The notes under the pieces are model-generated. The model was not told the DNA's origin. It saw only the letters and a program-made list of their open reading frames with translations, and ran no database searches. From contig JAZPYO010000022.1 in the NCBI GenBank assembly GCA_045544195.1, positions 40,701 to 104,700 on the forward strand: a stretch of 64,000 bases of DNA, in the 5' to 3' direction. The DNA is from RGIG7213 sp045544195 (GTDB lineage: Bacteria; Bacillota; Clostridia; Oscillospirales; CAG-272). Position 1 is the stretch's first letter, and every line of letters begins with the position of its first letter. The translations under genes were made by a program, and so were the position numbers. This document shows positions 17,807 through 27,028 of the stretch, piece by piece.

Positions 17807-18967
17807 TCAGAGCTTATATACCACCTTACCGTCTATCACCGTCATAATTACATTTGAATATATATCGAGCGGATCGTTATCAAAAACAACGATATCTGCG
17901 TCCATTCCCTGCCTTATCATACCGACCTTGTCATCTATTCCGAGTATTTTTGCGGCATTCACGGTAAGCGCCTTGAGCGCCTGTATATACGGCAAACCGT
18001 GCTTATGCGCAAGTGATGCACACAATGGCAGATACTGTATAGGCGTTTCGGGGTGATCGGTCGTTATGCTGAAAAGTATTCCGTGCTCATTCAGTATACG
18101 GGGGTTGTCAAACGAAAGATTTTTAAGCTCGGGCTTACTCCTGTCAGTCATATTAGGACCTATTATCGCCTTTACATTTTCCTCTGCAAGCTCGCTCGCT
18201 ATCATATATCCTTCAGTGCAATGTACAAGCGTATAATCAAGCGAAAACCGCTTTGCAATACGAATTGCGGTAAAAATATCGTCTGCTCTGTGTGCGTGAA
18301 AATGCGCAGGGCAATCACCTGCTACAACAGGGCTTAACGTATCGTTTTTATCATCGTACTCAGGCTCGTCAAAGTTCTCGCTGTCCGATCTGTAATTTGC
18401 CATAGCATCGGTATATTTTTTCGCCTTTGTAAGCGCCTCTCGGATTATTGATGCAGTCGCAAGACGTGTCTGCGGAGTCTCGTTTTTCCCCTGGTACACG
18501 GATTTCGGATTTTCTCCAAGAGCAAATTTCATTGCCGCAGGCGCTTTTACGATCATATTATCTATACGTCTTCCAAAGGTTTTTATTACAACGGATGTTC
18601 CACTGATCGGATTAGCGCTTCCGGGCCCCGTGCAGACTGTTGTTATACCTGCCTTGTACGCATCGGCAAAGCAAGCATCGAATGGATTTATTCCGTCTAT
18701 TGCAGACAGCTGCGGTGTTGTCGGTGACGTTTCCTCATTCAGATCGTCCCCCTCAAAGCTGATAGAATCCTCAAGGATCCCCAGATGCGTGTGGGCATCT
18801 ATCATTCCCGGGATCACCACTCCGCCGCCGACATCAAATACATCATCGTCAATTGGCGCTTTGCCTTCATAAACACCCTTTATCTTGCCGTTTTCTATGA
18901 CTATGCTGCCATTGCCGATGATCCTTTCATCATCCATAGTATAAATTTTTGCGTTAGTAATAATCAT
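17807..18967 (-). CDS. Amidohydrolase family metal-dependent hydrolase
   Basis: 386 residues. It starts with the composite domain common to dihydroorotase and imidazolonepropionase-like enzymes (NAKIYTMDDERI, GGVVIPGMIDAHTHLG). The HxH metal site is HTH, with further candidate ligands in HFHAHRADD, LVHCTEGY and the Asp of TTDHPETP. The C-terminus has ILGIDDKVGMIRQGMDADIV, typical of the family. Substrates of the group are cyclic amides or imidazolone-like compounds, and none can be singled out here. It lies downstream of divIC with a small hairpin (18988-19011) between. Confidence 0.9.
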   Translation of the reverse strand: MIITNAKIYTMDDERIIGNGSIVIENGKIKGVYEGKAPIDDDVFDVGGGVVIPGMIDAHTHLGILEDSISFEGDDLNEETSPTTPQLSAIDGINPFDACFADAYKAGITTVCTGPGSANPISGTSVVIKTFGRRIDNMIVKAPAAMKFALGENPKSVYQGKNETPQTRLATASIIREALTKAKKYTDAMANYRSDSENFDEPEYDDKNDTLSPVVAGDCPAHFHAHRADDIFTAIRIAKRFSLDYTLVHCTEGYMIASELAEENVKAIIGPNMTDRSKPELKNLSFDNPRILNEHGILFSITTDHPETPIQYLPLCASLAHKHGLPYIQALKALTVNAAKILGIDDKVGMIRQGMDADIVVFDNDPLDIYSNVIMTVIDGKVVYKL

Positions 18968-19021
18968 TTTTCCTCACATATTGTTAAAGGCTGTCAACAT
19001 AATGCGACAGCCTGTTAATAA

Positions 19022-19300
19022 TCATTTTGTAAGATCGTTGTAGTATATGACCTCATTGGGATCACGGTATCCGAGCTCCTCTTTAGCAACTCTCTTTATG
19101 TACTCATCGTCTATTTCCGATGCGTACTCGTCGCGGAGCTTTTCTACCTGTATCTGTTTTTCAGCCACCTGCTGAGCGAGATCCTGCTGCTTTTCCTTCA
19201 ATGTGTTCACCTGCATGCTCAGATTGAGTATGGTGACAAAAGCAAAGATCAAAAAAACACCGAGTGCAAGCTTTACAAAAACATTTGCACGCAATCTCAC
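19022..19300 (-). CDS. divIC: DivIC/FtsB-type septum formation initiator
   Basis: 92 residues: a short cytoplasmic tail, one membrane helix (about 9-26), a coiled coil (29-62) and the conserved C-terminal segment VAKEELGYRDPNEVIYY. It acts at the division septum with FtsL and the DivIB/FtsQ protein. The start is GTG, overlapping the yabQ stop (GTGA), which implies translational coupling. The order yabP-yabQ-divIC is the same as in Bacillus subtilis. Confidence 0.93.
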   Translation of the reverse strand: MRLRANVFVKLALGVFLIFAFVTILNLSMQVNTLKEKQQDLAQQVAEKQIQVEKLRDEYASEIDDEYIKRVAKEELGYRDPNEVIYYNDLTK

Positions 19301-19830
19301 TGAAGCTCCACGTCCTTTCTTAAAGATTTTATGATACCTTTTTTTATCGTATGCGAAGCGAAAACGGAATCAAACACCTTGAATGTGCAGAAAAACAGGC
19401 GCATAAGCGGAGCTATTACAACACACCGTACCGCTTTTTGAGCAAGCGCGAGCAATTTTCTCATCAGAAAATTCACAAGTCTTCCCAGGGTAATTCTATA
19501 CAGAATAAACCCGAAAACGCCAAAAAGCATTATAAAAAGCCTGTATTTGCCATTATTCGCGCAAAACACAAACACTACGATAATTATAGTATATACTATT
19601 GAAAAGAAAAAATCAATAGAAAATTGAAATATTTTTGAAATTATTGTTTTATTTTTTTCACACGGTTGATTTCCGCTTCTTTTTTCACCGCATTTATCTA
19701 TATGTAGATCGGCAATCATATATATTGTGTCGAAAAAGCTGTAAATAAATCCTACGCCGATCCCAAGACATACAGAATACAGCAACAGCAAAAGCTGCTC
19801 TGACGGCGGACTGTAAATAAAGTCACTCAT
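19297..19830 (-). CDS. yabQ: Spore cortex biosynthesis protein YabQ
   Basis: 177 residues with about four hydrophobic helices in the N-terminal two thirds. The beginning (YSVCLGIGVGFIYSFFDTIY) and the YRITLGRLVNFL segment match YabQ proteins, which localise to the forespore membrane and are needed for cortex formation. Its ATG overlaps the yabP stop (ATGA), and its stop overlaps divIC. This gene with yabP is the best evidence that the organism makes endospores. Confidence 0.9.
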   Translation of the reverse strand: MSDFIYSPPSEQLLLLLYSVCLGIGVGFIYSFFDTIYMIADLHIDKCGEKRSGNQPCEKNKTIISKIFQFSIDFFFSIVYTIIIVVFVFCANNGKYRLFIMLFGVFGFILYRITLGRLVNFLMRKLLALAQKAVRCVVIAPLMRLFFCTFKVFDSVFASHTIKKGIIKSLRKDVELQ

Positions 19831-20084
19831 TTGAATATCCGTGATATAAAGCTCTGCTTTTCTTCGGTCTGCTCCGGATAATAAAATGACACTATTTCCC
19901 CGTCGATATGTATATCGCCTCCGTCACAGTCGAGCTTCGATACGCTGAGCGAATTTCCCTGCACGCAGCATATTCCCATAGTGCTTTTTATTATCACGCT
20001 GTTTTCATCGAAGCTGAGAACGCTCACCGCCCCGCCTATTTCAAGATGCTTTCTTCCCTTTAATACTACATTATGCTCAGTCAT
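19827..20084 (-). CDS. yabP: Sporulation protein YabP
   Basis: 85 residues from the ATG at 20084, chosen for its GGAG 6 bases upstream. The protein is all-beta: HNVVLKGRKHLEIGGAVSVL followed by SFDENSVIIKSTMGICCVQG are typical YabP/YqfC-family elements. It is first in the yabP-yabQ-divIC operon. Its promoter must lie between the ribosome binding site and the terminator hairpin at 20129-20170, so it is very close to the start. I could not assign a sporulation sigma factor box. Confidence 0.9.
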   Translation of the reverse strand: MTEHNVVLKGRKHLEIGGAVSVLSFDENSVIIKSTMGICCVQGNSLSVSKLDCDGGDIHIDGEIVSFYYPEQTEEKQSFISRIFK

Positions 20085-20128
20085 AATAACTCCGTTCCCG
20101 ACATATAGCCGTTTTGATCGCACGATAA

Positions 20129-20170
20129 AAGATCGGCATACTTATACATAATGTATAGTATGCCGATCTT
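20129..20170 (-). terminator. Long terminator hairpin after the cohesin-like gene
   Basis: A 20-bp near-perfect stem (AAGATCGGCATACT.. / ..GTATGCCGATCTT) is followed by TTTTATC on the minus strand. It separates the surface-protein operon from yabP. Confidence 0.85.
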
Positions 20171-20190
20171 ATCGGTTTTAGAATAACATA

Positions 20191-21597
20191 TCAGAATTTT
20201 CTTTTAAATATGATAGCTGAAATTGCAGCACCCAATATCAAGGATACAACTGAGCATACCAAAGCCACCCAAAGAGGTATGGGCTTATTTATTCCCGTCA
20301 CAACGTCAGCCCTTGTGTCTGTTGTGTCTGTTGTGTCTGTTGTGTCAGCTCCACCGAGCGTTGACTGAACACTTTCATCTTCTGCGGGTATTGACTCTTC
20401 GGAATTATCCGTTACATCATCATTATCGGTGCTTTGTGCTGTGTCCTCTGAAGGAGCATCAGAGCTTTCGCCGTCTGTGGTATTATCAAGCGTTATATCA
20501 GATGTATCCTCAGGCTGTGTTTGTTCTGTATCAGGCTCTTGTGTTTCAGGCTCTGCGGTAGTTTCCCCGTTTGTCTGCTCCGGAACCTTTACGATATTGA
20601 ATGTATACGTTTTTTGGCTTCCGTCCTCTGCGGTGCATACCAATTTTACGGATACCTCATCACCGTCAAGCTCAACCGTTTTTTCCTCACACGTTGCTTT
20701 ATCGTTTCTCGGTGTGGGAGTCAGTGTTATCTGCTCTGTATCGTGCTCAACATATACCGTATACGTGTAGGTGCGGTGATAAAAGTCTACATCGAGAGTA
20801 CCTGTTGACAGCTCAATATTTGATATATAGCAGTCGGAGCTTGGGACATACGGCTTTTTGCCCATCGTAGCGTTGATGATATAATCCTTTGTCGTTCCGT
20901 CCTCTGCGGTAACGGTGAGCCTTATCTTATTTTCGCCTTCCTTGAATGATTCGTTTCCGTATATCTTTACCTTTGACTTACTGTCCGTAACTGACGCATT
21001 TATGGTAAGGGGGTCTGTTCTGTAATCAAAGCTCGCCTTGTATTCCGTAACAGACGGTGAAAATGAAGGTTCAAGCGTCACTCCGTCAACGGAAAGTGAA
21101 GAAAGAGTACAAACGGACGATTTTCTGTCAAGTGTAACATAGCAGCTTTGCTTGCGTGCTTCAAACTCCTCAAATGAATCAGTTGTAACACGCGGTGACG
21201 ATATGGATATTCTAACGCTTTCACCCTTAGCAAGATCGGCATCTGCCTTGAGAGTTATCTGCATGAGCTTTGTATCTCCCTCTATCGCCTTGCCTGTATA
21301 ATTGCACAAAAAGTATACCTTTCCGTCAGATTTCATGCTTTCGGAATATTCCCAGCCCGAAACAAGACATTTGCTTGAAACGTATGAAAGCTGCGAGGAA
21401 TCAAATTCTATGTAGAAATCAGCACCTATAACGTCATATCCGTTTGTATCTATCGAAGCTGTTACAGTAAAATCATCCCCTGCCATAACCGTTGCATCGC
21501 AGGATATATCAATTTCCGATGCTGCAAATACTGAAATGCAGGCAAACGGGACGATAAGCATAACACATAAAGCAAATATAAATATTCTTTTCATCAT
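20191..21597 (-). CDS. Membrane-anchored cohesin-like protein with cadherin-like sandwich domains
   Basis: 468 residues. Signal peptide (1-26); cohesin-like beta-sandwich (about 27-160, with the pattern VIGADFYIEFDSSQLSYVSS and later LMQITLKADADL); two cadherin-like beta-sandwich domains (about 170-245 and 258-335, each ending in a TAEDGTTKDY or TAEDGSQKTY strand); a Thr/Glu/Asp-rich spacer (340-430); and a C-terminal helix with KRKF tail (437-468). It is thus a stalked protein facing the outside. Its ATG overlaps the stop of the dockerin-bearing gene upstream (TGATG), so the two are translationally coupled. The domain call is by pattern, and binding to the neighbour's dockerin is inferred. 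Confidence 0.75.
   Translation of the reverse strand: MMKRIFIFALCVMLIVPFACISVFAASEIDISCDATVMAGDDFTVTASIDTNGYDVIGADFYIEFDSSQLSYVSSKCLVSGWEYSESMKSDGKVYFLCNYTGKAIEGDTKLMQITLKADADLAKGESVRISISSPRVTTDSFEEFEARKQSCYVTLDRKSSVCTLSSLSVDGVTLEPSFSPSVTEYKASFDYRTDPLTINASVTDSKSKVKIYGNESFKEGENKIRLTVTAEDGTTKDYIINATMGKKPYVPSSDCYISNIELSTGTLDVDFYHRTYTYTVYVEHDTEQITLTPTPRNDKATCEEKTVELDGDEVSVKLVCTAEDGSQKTYTFNIVKVPEQTNGETTAEPETQEPDTEQTQPEDTSDITLDNTTDGESSDAPSEDTAQSTDNDDVTDNSEESIPAEDESVQSTLGGADTTDTTDTTDTRADVVTGINKPIPLWVALVCSVVSLILGAAISAIIFKRKF
20313..20346. repeat. 9-base tandem repeat in the stalk region
   Basis: The unit TTGTGTCTG occurs three times plus a 7-base partial copy, coding for Thr-Thr-Asp repeats near the end of the linker of the cohesin-like protein. 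Because the unit is 9 bases, gain or loss changes stalk length without shifting the frame. Confidence 0.9.
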
Positions 21598-24500
21598 CAG
21601 TATTCCTTTCCTACGATAGTATAATCACCAAGCATATGAGCCTTGAACTGAATAAAATCGACAAGCGATATTTTACCGTCGCCGTTTATATCTGCGGCAT
21701 AGGCATCATACGAGGCAAACTCAAGGTCACCCAGCATATACGCCTTCATCATCACAAAATCGACCAATGATATTTTTCCGTCACAGTTTACGTCGCCCGT
21801 TACAACGATATGTACCGTGTGAATGACCTCAGAGCCGCTGTAAAGTCTTAACTGTGTGCCTGTTGTAACATGATCGTCGTTTGAAAGCTCCTTTTCGCCA
21901 TTGAATGCCCTTACACCGTCCTTGACATTCAAAGTGTTCAGAATAGCCGAAACAGGTGTTTTTTCGCTGACCTTGCTCATAACATCACCGTCGTTTATAA
22001 CGTATGTATCCGACATTATACGCACGTATGATACCGTTATGCCGTTCGACGTAACAGAGCCTTCAAAGCCGTTTTCGGCAGTTATTACGGCAGTTATCGT
22101 CTTTCCGCTGTCATCTGCTGTAACTGTGTATGCTTCTGAATGCTGACCTCTTATCCTTTCACCGTCTCTGAACCAGGAAATGCTGTAAGGAAGCCCTACG
22201 GGAGTTATACCTTCAAGCGAAAGAGTCAGCGTTTGTCCGAGTCTTCCCTCTCCTGTAAGGATCAACGAGCCTGAAAGATCTTCCGCTGTGACACGGACAT
22301 TAAATTGCAATTCACAGTCCTTATACTGAACAGTTACTTCGTTTTCGCCGTTTTTATCAAGCTGTGCTGAGCAGGAAAATCCATCGCTTACAAGCGTTGC
22401 TATGCCGGAAAATTCTTTATAATTAAGCAAAAGCCCGTCAGTATTCAGCTTTTCGCCGTATGTATACTGCATTTTATCAGGAAAGCTACGTACCGTCAGG
22501 ATATCACTGCTTTGCTTTTCAACGCCGTATTCAAATGCGTATAAGCCGCCGACCGTTGACAAGCGTAATCCGCCGTCAAATGCCTCAAACGAAACCTTTT
22601 TTATATCTGAGCCGTCTATTCTGTAAACAGACGTAACACCCTTTGCACAGTAAACGTCGCAGATAAATTCCTCGCTTGTCTGATACTGTCCGAAGCCTAT
22701 ACTGTAAAGCGAAACGCTTTCATTGTCAAGAGCTGAACGCACAAGAGCGAGATCGCCTCCGTATATCCGCGTTGCGTTGAATGCAAACGGCGGAAGTCTT
22801 TCGGACGAAAAAGCCGCACCTGTATTATTTGAAGAGTAATTGATATATTTAACACGGTATCCGCTTTTTGCTGCCATATCTACCGTATCGCCGCCGCAGA
22901 ACATCTGCGCCTTGAGCGAGCGCCCGATGACAGATACGTTTCCGGGTGCAAAAATCTTAAGGTTTGAGCAGTTATCAAACGCATAGTCGCCTATTCTGTC
23001 AACAGAGCACGGCAAAACGATAATAGAAAGACTGTCGGAAAGGTAAAATGCGTATTCACCGATACTGACAACACTCGGCGTGAAAAATACACCGTCAAGA
23101 CTGCTGGCGTAAAATGCATATGCGCCGATCGATGCTACTGTGTCGGGAATGGAATATTTTCCGTTTATATTGGCAGGGAATGCTAAAAGGGTCTTACCGT
23201 CTTTATCAAGCAAAGCTCCCTCTTTTGATGAAAATGATGTATTGTCATCAGAAACGGAAAACGATACTAAGCCTATAAGGTGTGAAAACGCACCTTTATC
23301 AAACGATCTTACGCTTTCGGGAAGGGTCAAGGACTCAATTTCACCGCACGATATGAAAGCGCCGAAGGATATATGCTCAACTCCGCTTTTAAGTGTGAAA
23401 TCACCTTTAAAAGAGCACGGAACTCTTTCAAGTGTTTTTCCGCTGTCGGTATACATTATTCCAAGCTCGGAGGTGAAGGCACCGCCCTGACATATAAATT
23501 CATCCAATGCCTCGCAAAAAGCAAATGCATTATGATGTATTTCATTTACAGTATTCGGTATGCTTACGCTTGTTGTATTCACACACATATAAAATGCGTA
23601 CTCGCCTATGGATACTATGCCGTTAGGAATTACCGCTTTTCCGTATATTCCGCAGGGATACGATATAAGGACTTTTGCATTTTTATCGCACAGCATACCG
23701 TTTACAGAGGAATAATTCTTATTTTTCTCATCAACGCTGAAGCTCTCGATGCCAACACAGCCCGCAAAAGCATTTTCCGCAATTTTTTCAATGCTCTGAG
23801 GTATCGTCACGCTTTTTAGCGTAGGGCTGTACATAAATGCCCCGTCTGCTATCTCATTTACTGTAAGACCGTTTATTTCAGACGGTATAACAAGATCAAT
23901 TTCTTCGCCCTCGTAATGTGTAAGAGCTACATATGAGCCGTTTACCGTATAGTGAATACCGTCATAAACGTTCTTTATTACGGTGATCTTGCATTCCACG
24001 CTTTTATTTGTATAGGCATCAAATGCAACGATAAACGCGTTGCCGCCGTTTATTGCATACACATTTCCTTTTTCATCAACAGTAACAACGCTATCGTCGG
24101 TACTGTAATATGTAATATCGGATATAGCATCACTCGGAGATATAACAGCGGAAAGGCTTTTGCTTTCGCCGTATGACATCGTAAGCTCCGTTTGCGGCAA
24201 TGACACATCTTGTACAAACGTGTGATCGTCTGCGCTTTCCGCCCTTACAATACAAAATCCGTAATACTCAACATCAGCATCCGCTTTAATTGATACATTT
24301 ACCGTATCGCCGTTTATTATAAGTGTTTTATTTGCAAGCTCTCCTGCTGTGAACGAGCCGATGTTTTCTCCGTTTTTATCAGAAATGATAATATAGTCCC
24401 TTCCGCTTTCAACGTAGGTCTGTGCGGAAAATGTAACTGCAATTTTAGACGGTGAGCCGCTTACTGTATACGAATAGCTTTCAGTGCGGTCAGAACTGTA

Positions 24501-25658
24501 CGGGTGATGGCTCTGTAACGGCGCATCCGCATCGGAAACATTGACCGTGAAGGATACTGTATGCGCTCCGTCAAGCGTTGTCGCCGTAATAATAGCCGTT
24601 CCTGTTGACATAGCTGAGAGCTTGCCGTTTTCAACCCTTACTATATCCGGCTCTGATGATACAAGATACGTATAAGGAACCTGACAGTCGGCAGGCGTGA
24701 GCTTTAGCGCGGGGATTACATCATCTGCAAGGCTTATATTCAGAACGGGATCGTCCACAGATACCGAACTTACCTTCTTTTCCCCTGTATAAACGGTCTC
24801 AATATAAGGAATACCGCTTGCCTTTGCATATTTCAAAGCGTCTGATGTGCAATACAGTGTCGCGCCTGTTCCGACGAATGCATCAGCTCCCACCGTTGCC
24901 GCTTGCGGTATAAGGACCGCAGTAAGCGCGTTACAGCCTGCAAATGCATACGCGCCGATGCTCAACGTATCAGATGATAAAACTGCATTTTTTATGCCCT
25001 TGCAGTTCATAAGCATACCGTCAGGTATATTTTTTAACGATGTAAGATACACACTTGAAGAAAAAGATAAACAGTTATAAAATGCGTATTCGCCAATGCT
25101 TTCAACCGAATCAAGCGGAAAATATTCAAGCTCTGTGCAGTTATAAAATGCATAACTGCCTATTTGTGTTATATTGTTATCTGTAAAAACGAGCTTTTCA
25201 AGGTTATACATACCGTAAAAGGCATGATCTGCGATCTTCGTTACGGTATTCGGCACAGTAAAGCTTTGACAGCTCATATCAAAAAGCCTTACAAGCTCAG
25301 TTTTATCACTGTTATAGATCGCACCGTTTTCCGATACAAAGAAGGCATTTTCGTAAAGCATTACATTTTTCAAGGACACACAGCCGTTAAAGGCAGAGCC
25401 GCTGATGGACTTAACCGTGCTCGGTAAAGATATTTCATAAACCGAAACACAGTCCTTGAACGCTTCATCTGCGATAGCTATGACGGGCTTTCCGTCTATC
25501 ATCGAAGGCACTTCGATCACATATTCTGCATTTTTATTCCAGCTTGTTACCGTTACACCGTCTGCACCTACACTATACTGAATATCTGATGCAAAAACTG
25601 ACAATGATGCCAGCAGCATAGACACAGTAAGGAACGTACAGATCATTCTCTTGATCAT
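21597..25658 (-). CDS. Secreted BspA-like leucine-rich repeat protein with Ig-like domains and C-terminal dockerin
   Basis: 1353 residues from the ATG at 25658 (AAAGGTG upstream, followed by signal peptide MIKRMICTFLTVSMLLASL). Two blocks of LRR_5/BspA repeats (pattern IGSYAFYNCTELEYF, SIGEYAFYMC) flank Ig-like BIG2-type segments. Then come a group-3 Ig-like domain (YTYGEKLNTDGLLLNY), another beta domain, and a small domain leading to a type I dockerin with two calcium loops (GDVNCDGKISLVDF and DINGDGKISLVDF). BspA-type proteins bind host or matrix proteins; the dockerin should dock on a cohesin. The gene directly precedes, and is coupled to, the cohesin-like gene. Confidence 0.9.
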   Translation of the reverse strand: MIKRMICTFLTVSMLLASLSVFASDIQYSVGADGVTVTSWNKNAEYVIEVPSMIDGKPVIAIADEAFKDCVSVYEISLPSTVKSISGSAFNGCVSLKNVMLYENAFFVSENGAIYNSDKTELVRLFDMSCQSFTVPNTVTKIADHAFYGMYNLEKLVFTDNNITQIGSYAFYNCTELEYFPLDSVESIGEYAFYNCLSFSSSVYLTSLKNIPDGMLMNCKGIKNAVLSSDTLSIGAYAFAGCNALTAVLIPQAATVGADAFVGTGATLYCTSDALKYAKASGIPYIETVYTGEKKVSSVSVDDPVLNISLADDVIPALKLTPADCQVPYTYLVSSEPDIVRVENGKLSAMSTGTAIITATTLDGAHTVSFTVNVSDADAPLQSHHPYSSDRTESYSYTVSGSPSKIAVTFSAQTYVESGRDYIIISDKNGENIGSFTAGELANKTLIINGDTVNVSIKADADVEYYGFCIVRAESADDHTFVQDVSLPQTELTMSYGESKSLSAVISPSDAISDITYYSTDDSVVTVDEKGNVYAINGGNAFIVAFDAYTNKSVECKITVIKNVYDGIHYTVNGSYVALTHYEGEEIDLVIPSEINGLTVNEIADGAFMYSPTLKSVTIPQSIEKIAENAFAGCVGIESFSVDEKNKNYSSVNGMLCDKNAKVLISYPCGIYGKAVIPNGIVSIGEYAFYMCVNTTSVSIPNTVNEIHHNAFAFCEALDEFICQGGAFTSELGIMYTDSGKTLERVPCSFKGDFTLKSGVEHISFGAFISCGEIESLTLPESVRSFDKGAFSHLIGLVSFSVSDDNTSFSSKEGALLDKDGKTLLAFPANINGKYSIPDTVASIGAYAFYASSLDGVFFTPSVVSIGEYAFYLSDSLSIIVLPCSVDRIGDYAFDNCSNLKIFAPGNVSVIGRSLKAQMFCGGDTVDMAAKSGYRVKYINYSSNNTGAAFSSERLPPFAFNATRIYGGDLALVRSALDNESVSLYSIGFGQYQTSEEFICDVYCAKGVTSVYRIDGSDIKKVSFEAFDGGLRLSTVGGLYAFEYGVEKQSSDILTVRSFPDKMQYTYGEKLNTDGLLLNYKEFSGIATLVSDGFSCSAQLDKNGENEVTVQYKDCELQFNVRVTAEDLSGSLILTGEGRLGQTLTLSLEGITPVGLPYSISWFRDGERIRGQHSEAYTVTADDSGKTITAVITAENGFEGSVTSNGITVSYVRIMSDTYVINDGDVMSKVSEKTPVSAILNTLNVKDGVRAFNGEKELSNDDHVTTGTQLRLYSGSEVIHTVHIVVTGDVNCDGKISLVDFVMMKAYMLGDLEFASYDAYAADINGDGKISLVDFIQFKAHMLGDYTIVGKEY

Positions 25659-25883
25659 ATCAAAGCACCTTTCTATAAAATATTTACACTTATAATATAT
25701 CATATCATAAATAATATCAAATTTCAACATAAAACCCGTCAAACGAAAAAATTTCACAATTAGACCTTTGAAATATCTGACACTCATATATGCAAAAAGG
25801 AAATGACGGCGGAAAGCCCATAGTAAAGAAATTTTCAAAGTGAAAAACTGAAGCTTGAAATAGATTTTGATTTTCTGCATTTT

Positions 25884-25920
25884 TTAAACCGGTGGTTTAA
25901 TTGATTAGAAATATATCTAA
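25884..25920. promoter_or_regulatory. Two palindromes upstream of the regulator operon
   Basis: TTAAACC-GGT-GGTTTAA (25884-25900) and the imperfect palindrome TTAGA-N6-TCTAA (25905-25920) sit just upstream of the -35 box. They are candidate operators for the ArsR- or XRE-type regulators encoded by the operon. Confidence 0.45.
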
Positions 25921-25926
25921 ACACTC

Positions 25927-25955
25927 TTGACAAAAGGTGGGCGGATGCATATAAT
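25927..25955 (+). promoter_or_regulatory. Consensus sigma-A promoter of the regulator operon
   Basis: TTGACA (25927-25932), 17 bases, TATAAT (25950-25955): both boxes match the consensus exactly, suggesting strong transcription unless repressed. Confidence 0.9.
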
Positions 25956-25996
25956 GTCAGTATAGACAACATCAAAAGAAAGGTTGATATACCATA

Positions 25997-26491
25997 ATGG
26001 ATAAACAAGAAATATTTAACGGCTTGTGGACGATTACAAAAGAAAAGTATGACGCTTATAAAGCTGATGCATCATCAATAGACAAAAGCCGTCCCACCGA
26101 GCGTGGAGCATTGCAGTTACAGGCGGGTATTTATAATGTCGCTGTTACGGCGGGGCTTCTTTCGGGATCTGATAGCGCAATCGAGCTGATGAGTAAAAGA
26201 TTTAAAAATCTGATAAAGCATTTTCCCGATCTTGCTGACTTTTATAACACGTTGTCGGAGGAGCAAAAGGAGCTTATGGAGGTTTCACTCTATCCCGAGG
26301 TTTTTATGAGAGTGAACTTTTATAATACCTATAAAACCGATATTGAGCAAGCTGAAAGCGATGGAGACCCGCAGAAGATTTTTAAATCAAGAATTAAAAA
26401 GGAAGTGTTAGCGGACATCTTGAATATGTGGCGTAAATTCAGAGTAGAAAACGGATTATTTGCTTTCGCCTTTGACGAGAAGGAGAAATAA
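25997..26491 (+). CDS. Uncharacterised cytoplasmic protein of a regulator operon
   Basis: 164 residues, mostly helical by composition, without signal peptide or membrane segment. I recognise no family. Notable stretches are SRPTERGALQLQAGIYNVAV and a C-terminal WRKFRVENGLFAFAFDEKEK. It is the first gene behind an exact-consensus promoter and is followed 3 bases later by an ArsR-type regulator, so the product is probably regulated by, or acts with, that protein. Confidence 0.75.
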   Translation: MDKQEIFNGLWTITKEKYDAYKADASSIDKSRPTERGALQLQAGIYNVAVTAGLLSGSDSAIELMSKRFKNLIKHFPDLADFYNTLSEEQKELMEVSLYPEVFMRVNFYNTYKTDIEQAESDGDPQKIFKSRIKKEVLADILNMWRKFRVENGLFAFAFDEKEK

Positions 26492-26494
26492 GCT

Positions 26495-27028
26495 ATGGAA
26501 TCGAAGCTTAAGCTCTTGAAGCTCCTTGCTGACGAAACACGTCTTGAGATCCTCAACATCCTTTTAAAAGAGGATTCCTACGTGGAAAAGATTGCCTGCG
26601 AGCTGTCTTTAACACCTGCGACGATTTGTTATCATCTCAAAAAAATGGAAGCAGCAGGCGTGGTAAATTGCTCTCGATCACAGTTTTATATTATCTATTC
26701 CCTGAATCGCAAAGTATTTGATAAACCACTGTTTGAGTTAATAAAAAAAGATGAAGAAATCGTCAACACCGAAGAAAAATACAAAAAAGAAGTCTTATCG
26801 ACCTTTTTCAAATACGGACGACTGATACATATACCAACGCAAAGAAAAAAACGCGAGATCGTGCTTTCACATATACTTGAAAAATTCGATTTTAACCGCG
26901 AGTATTCGGAAAAAGAGGCCAACGGGATCATTTTGTGCTTTCACGAGGATTTTTGTACCATCAGACGTGAAATGATTGCATTTGGTATGATGACACGCGA
27001 TCACGAAATATATAAACGAATTAAATGA
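26495..27028 (+). CDS. ArsR-family regulator fused to a DUF2087 domain
   Basis: 177 residues. The N-terminal winged helix (LLADETRLEILNILLKED, ELSLTPATICYHLKKMEAAG) is ArsR-like. Residues about 105-172 match DUF2087 (GRLIHIPTQRKKREIVLSHI, then FHEDFCTIRREMI), which is often joined to such DNA-binding domains. No clear Cys metal site of the SmtB type is seen, so a metal role is not supported. Its stop overlaps the start of the XRE gene (ATGA). Confidence 0.88.
   Translation: MESKLKLLKLLADETRLEILNILLKEDSYVEKIACELSLTPATICYHLKKMEAAGVVNCSRSQFYIIYSLNRKVFDKPLFELIKKDEEIVNTEEKYKKEVLSTFFKYGRLIHIPTQRKKREIVLSHILEKFDFNREYSEKEANGIILCFHEDFCTIRREMIAFGMMTRDHEIYKRIK

Noticed and set aside
23140..23819. Overlapping plus-strand frames inside the LRR gene
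   Set aside because: The leucine-rich repeats are clear on the minus strand. These frames are a by-product of the repeated codons.
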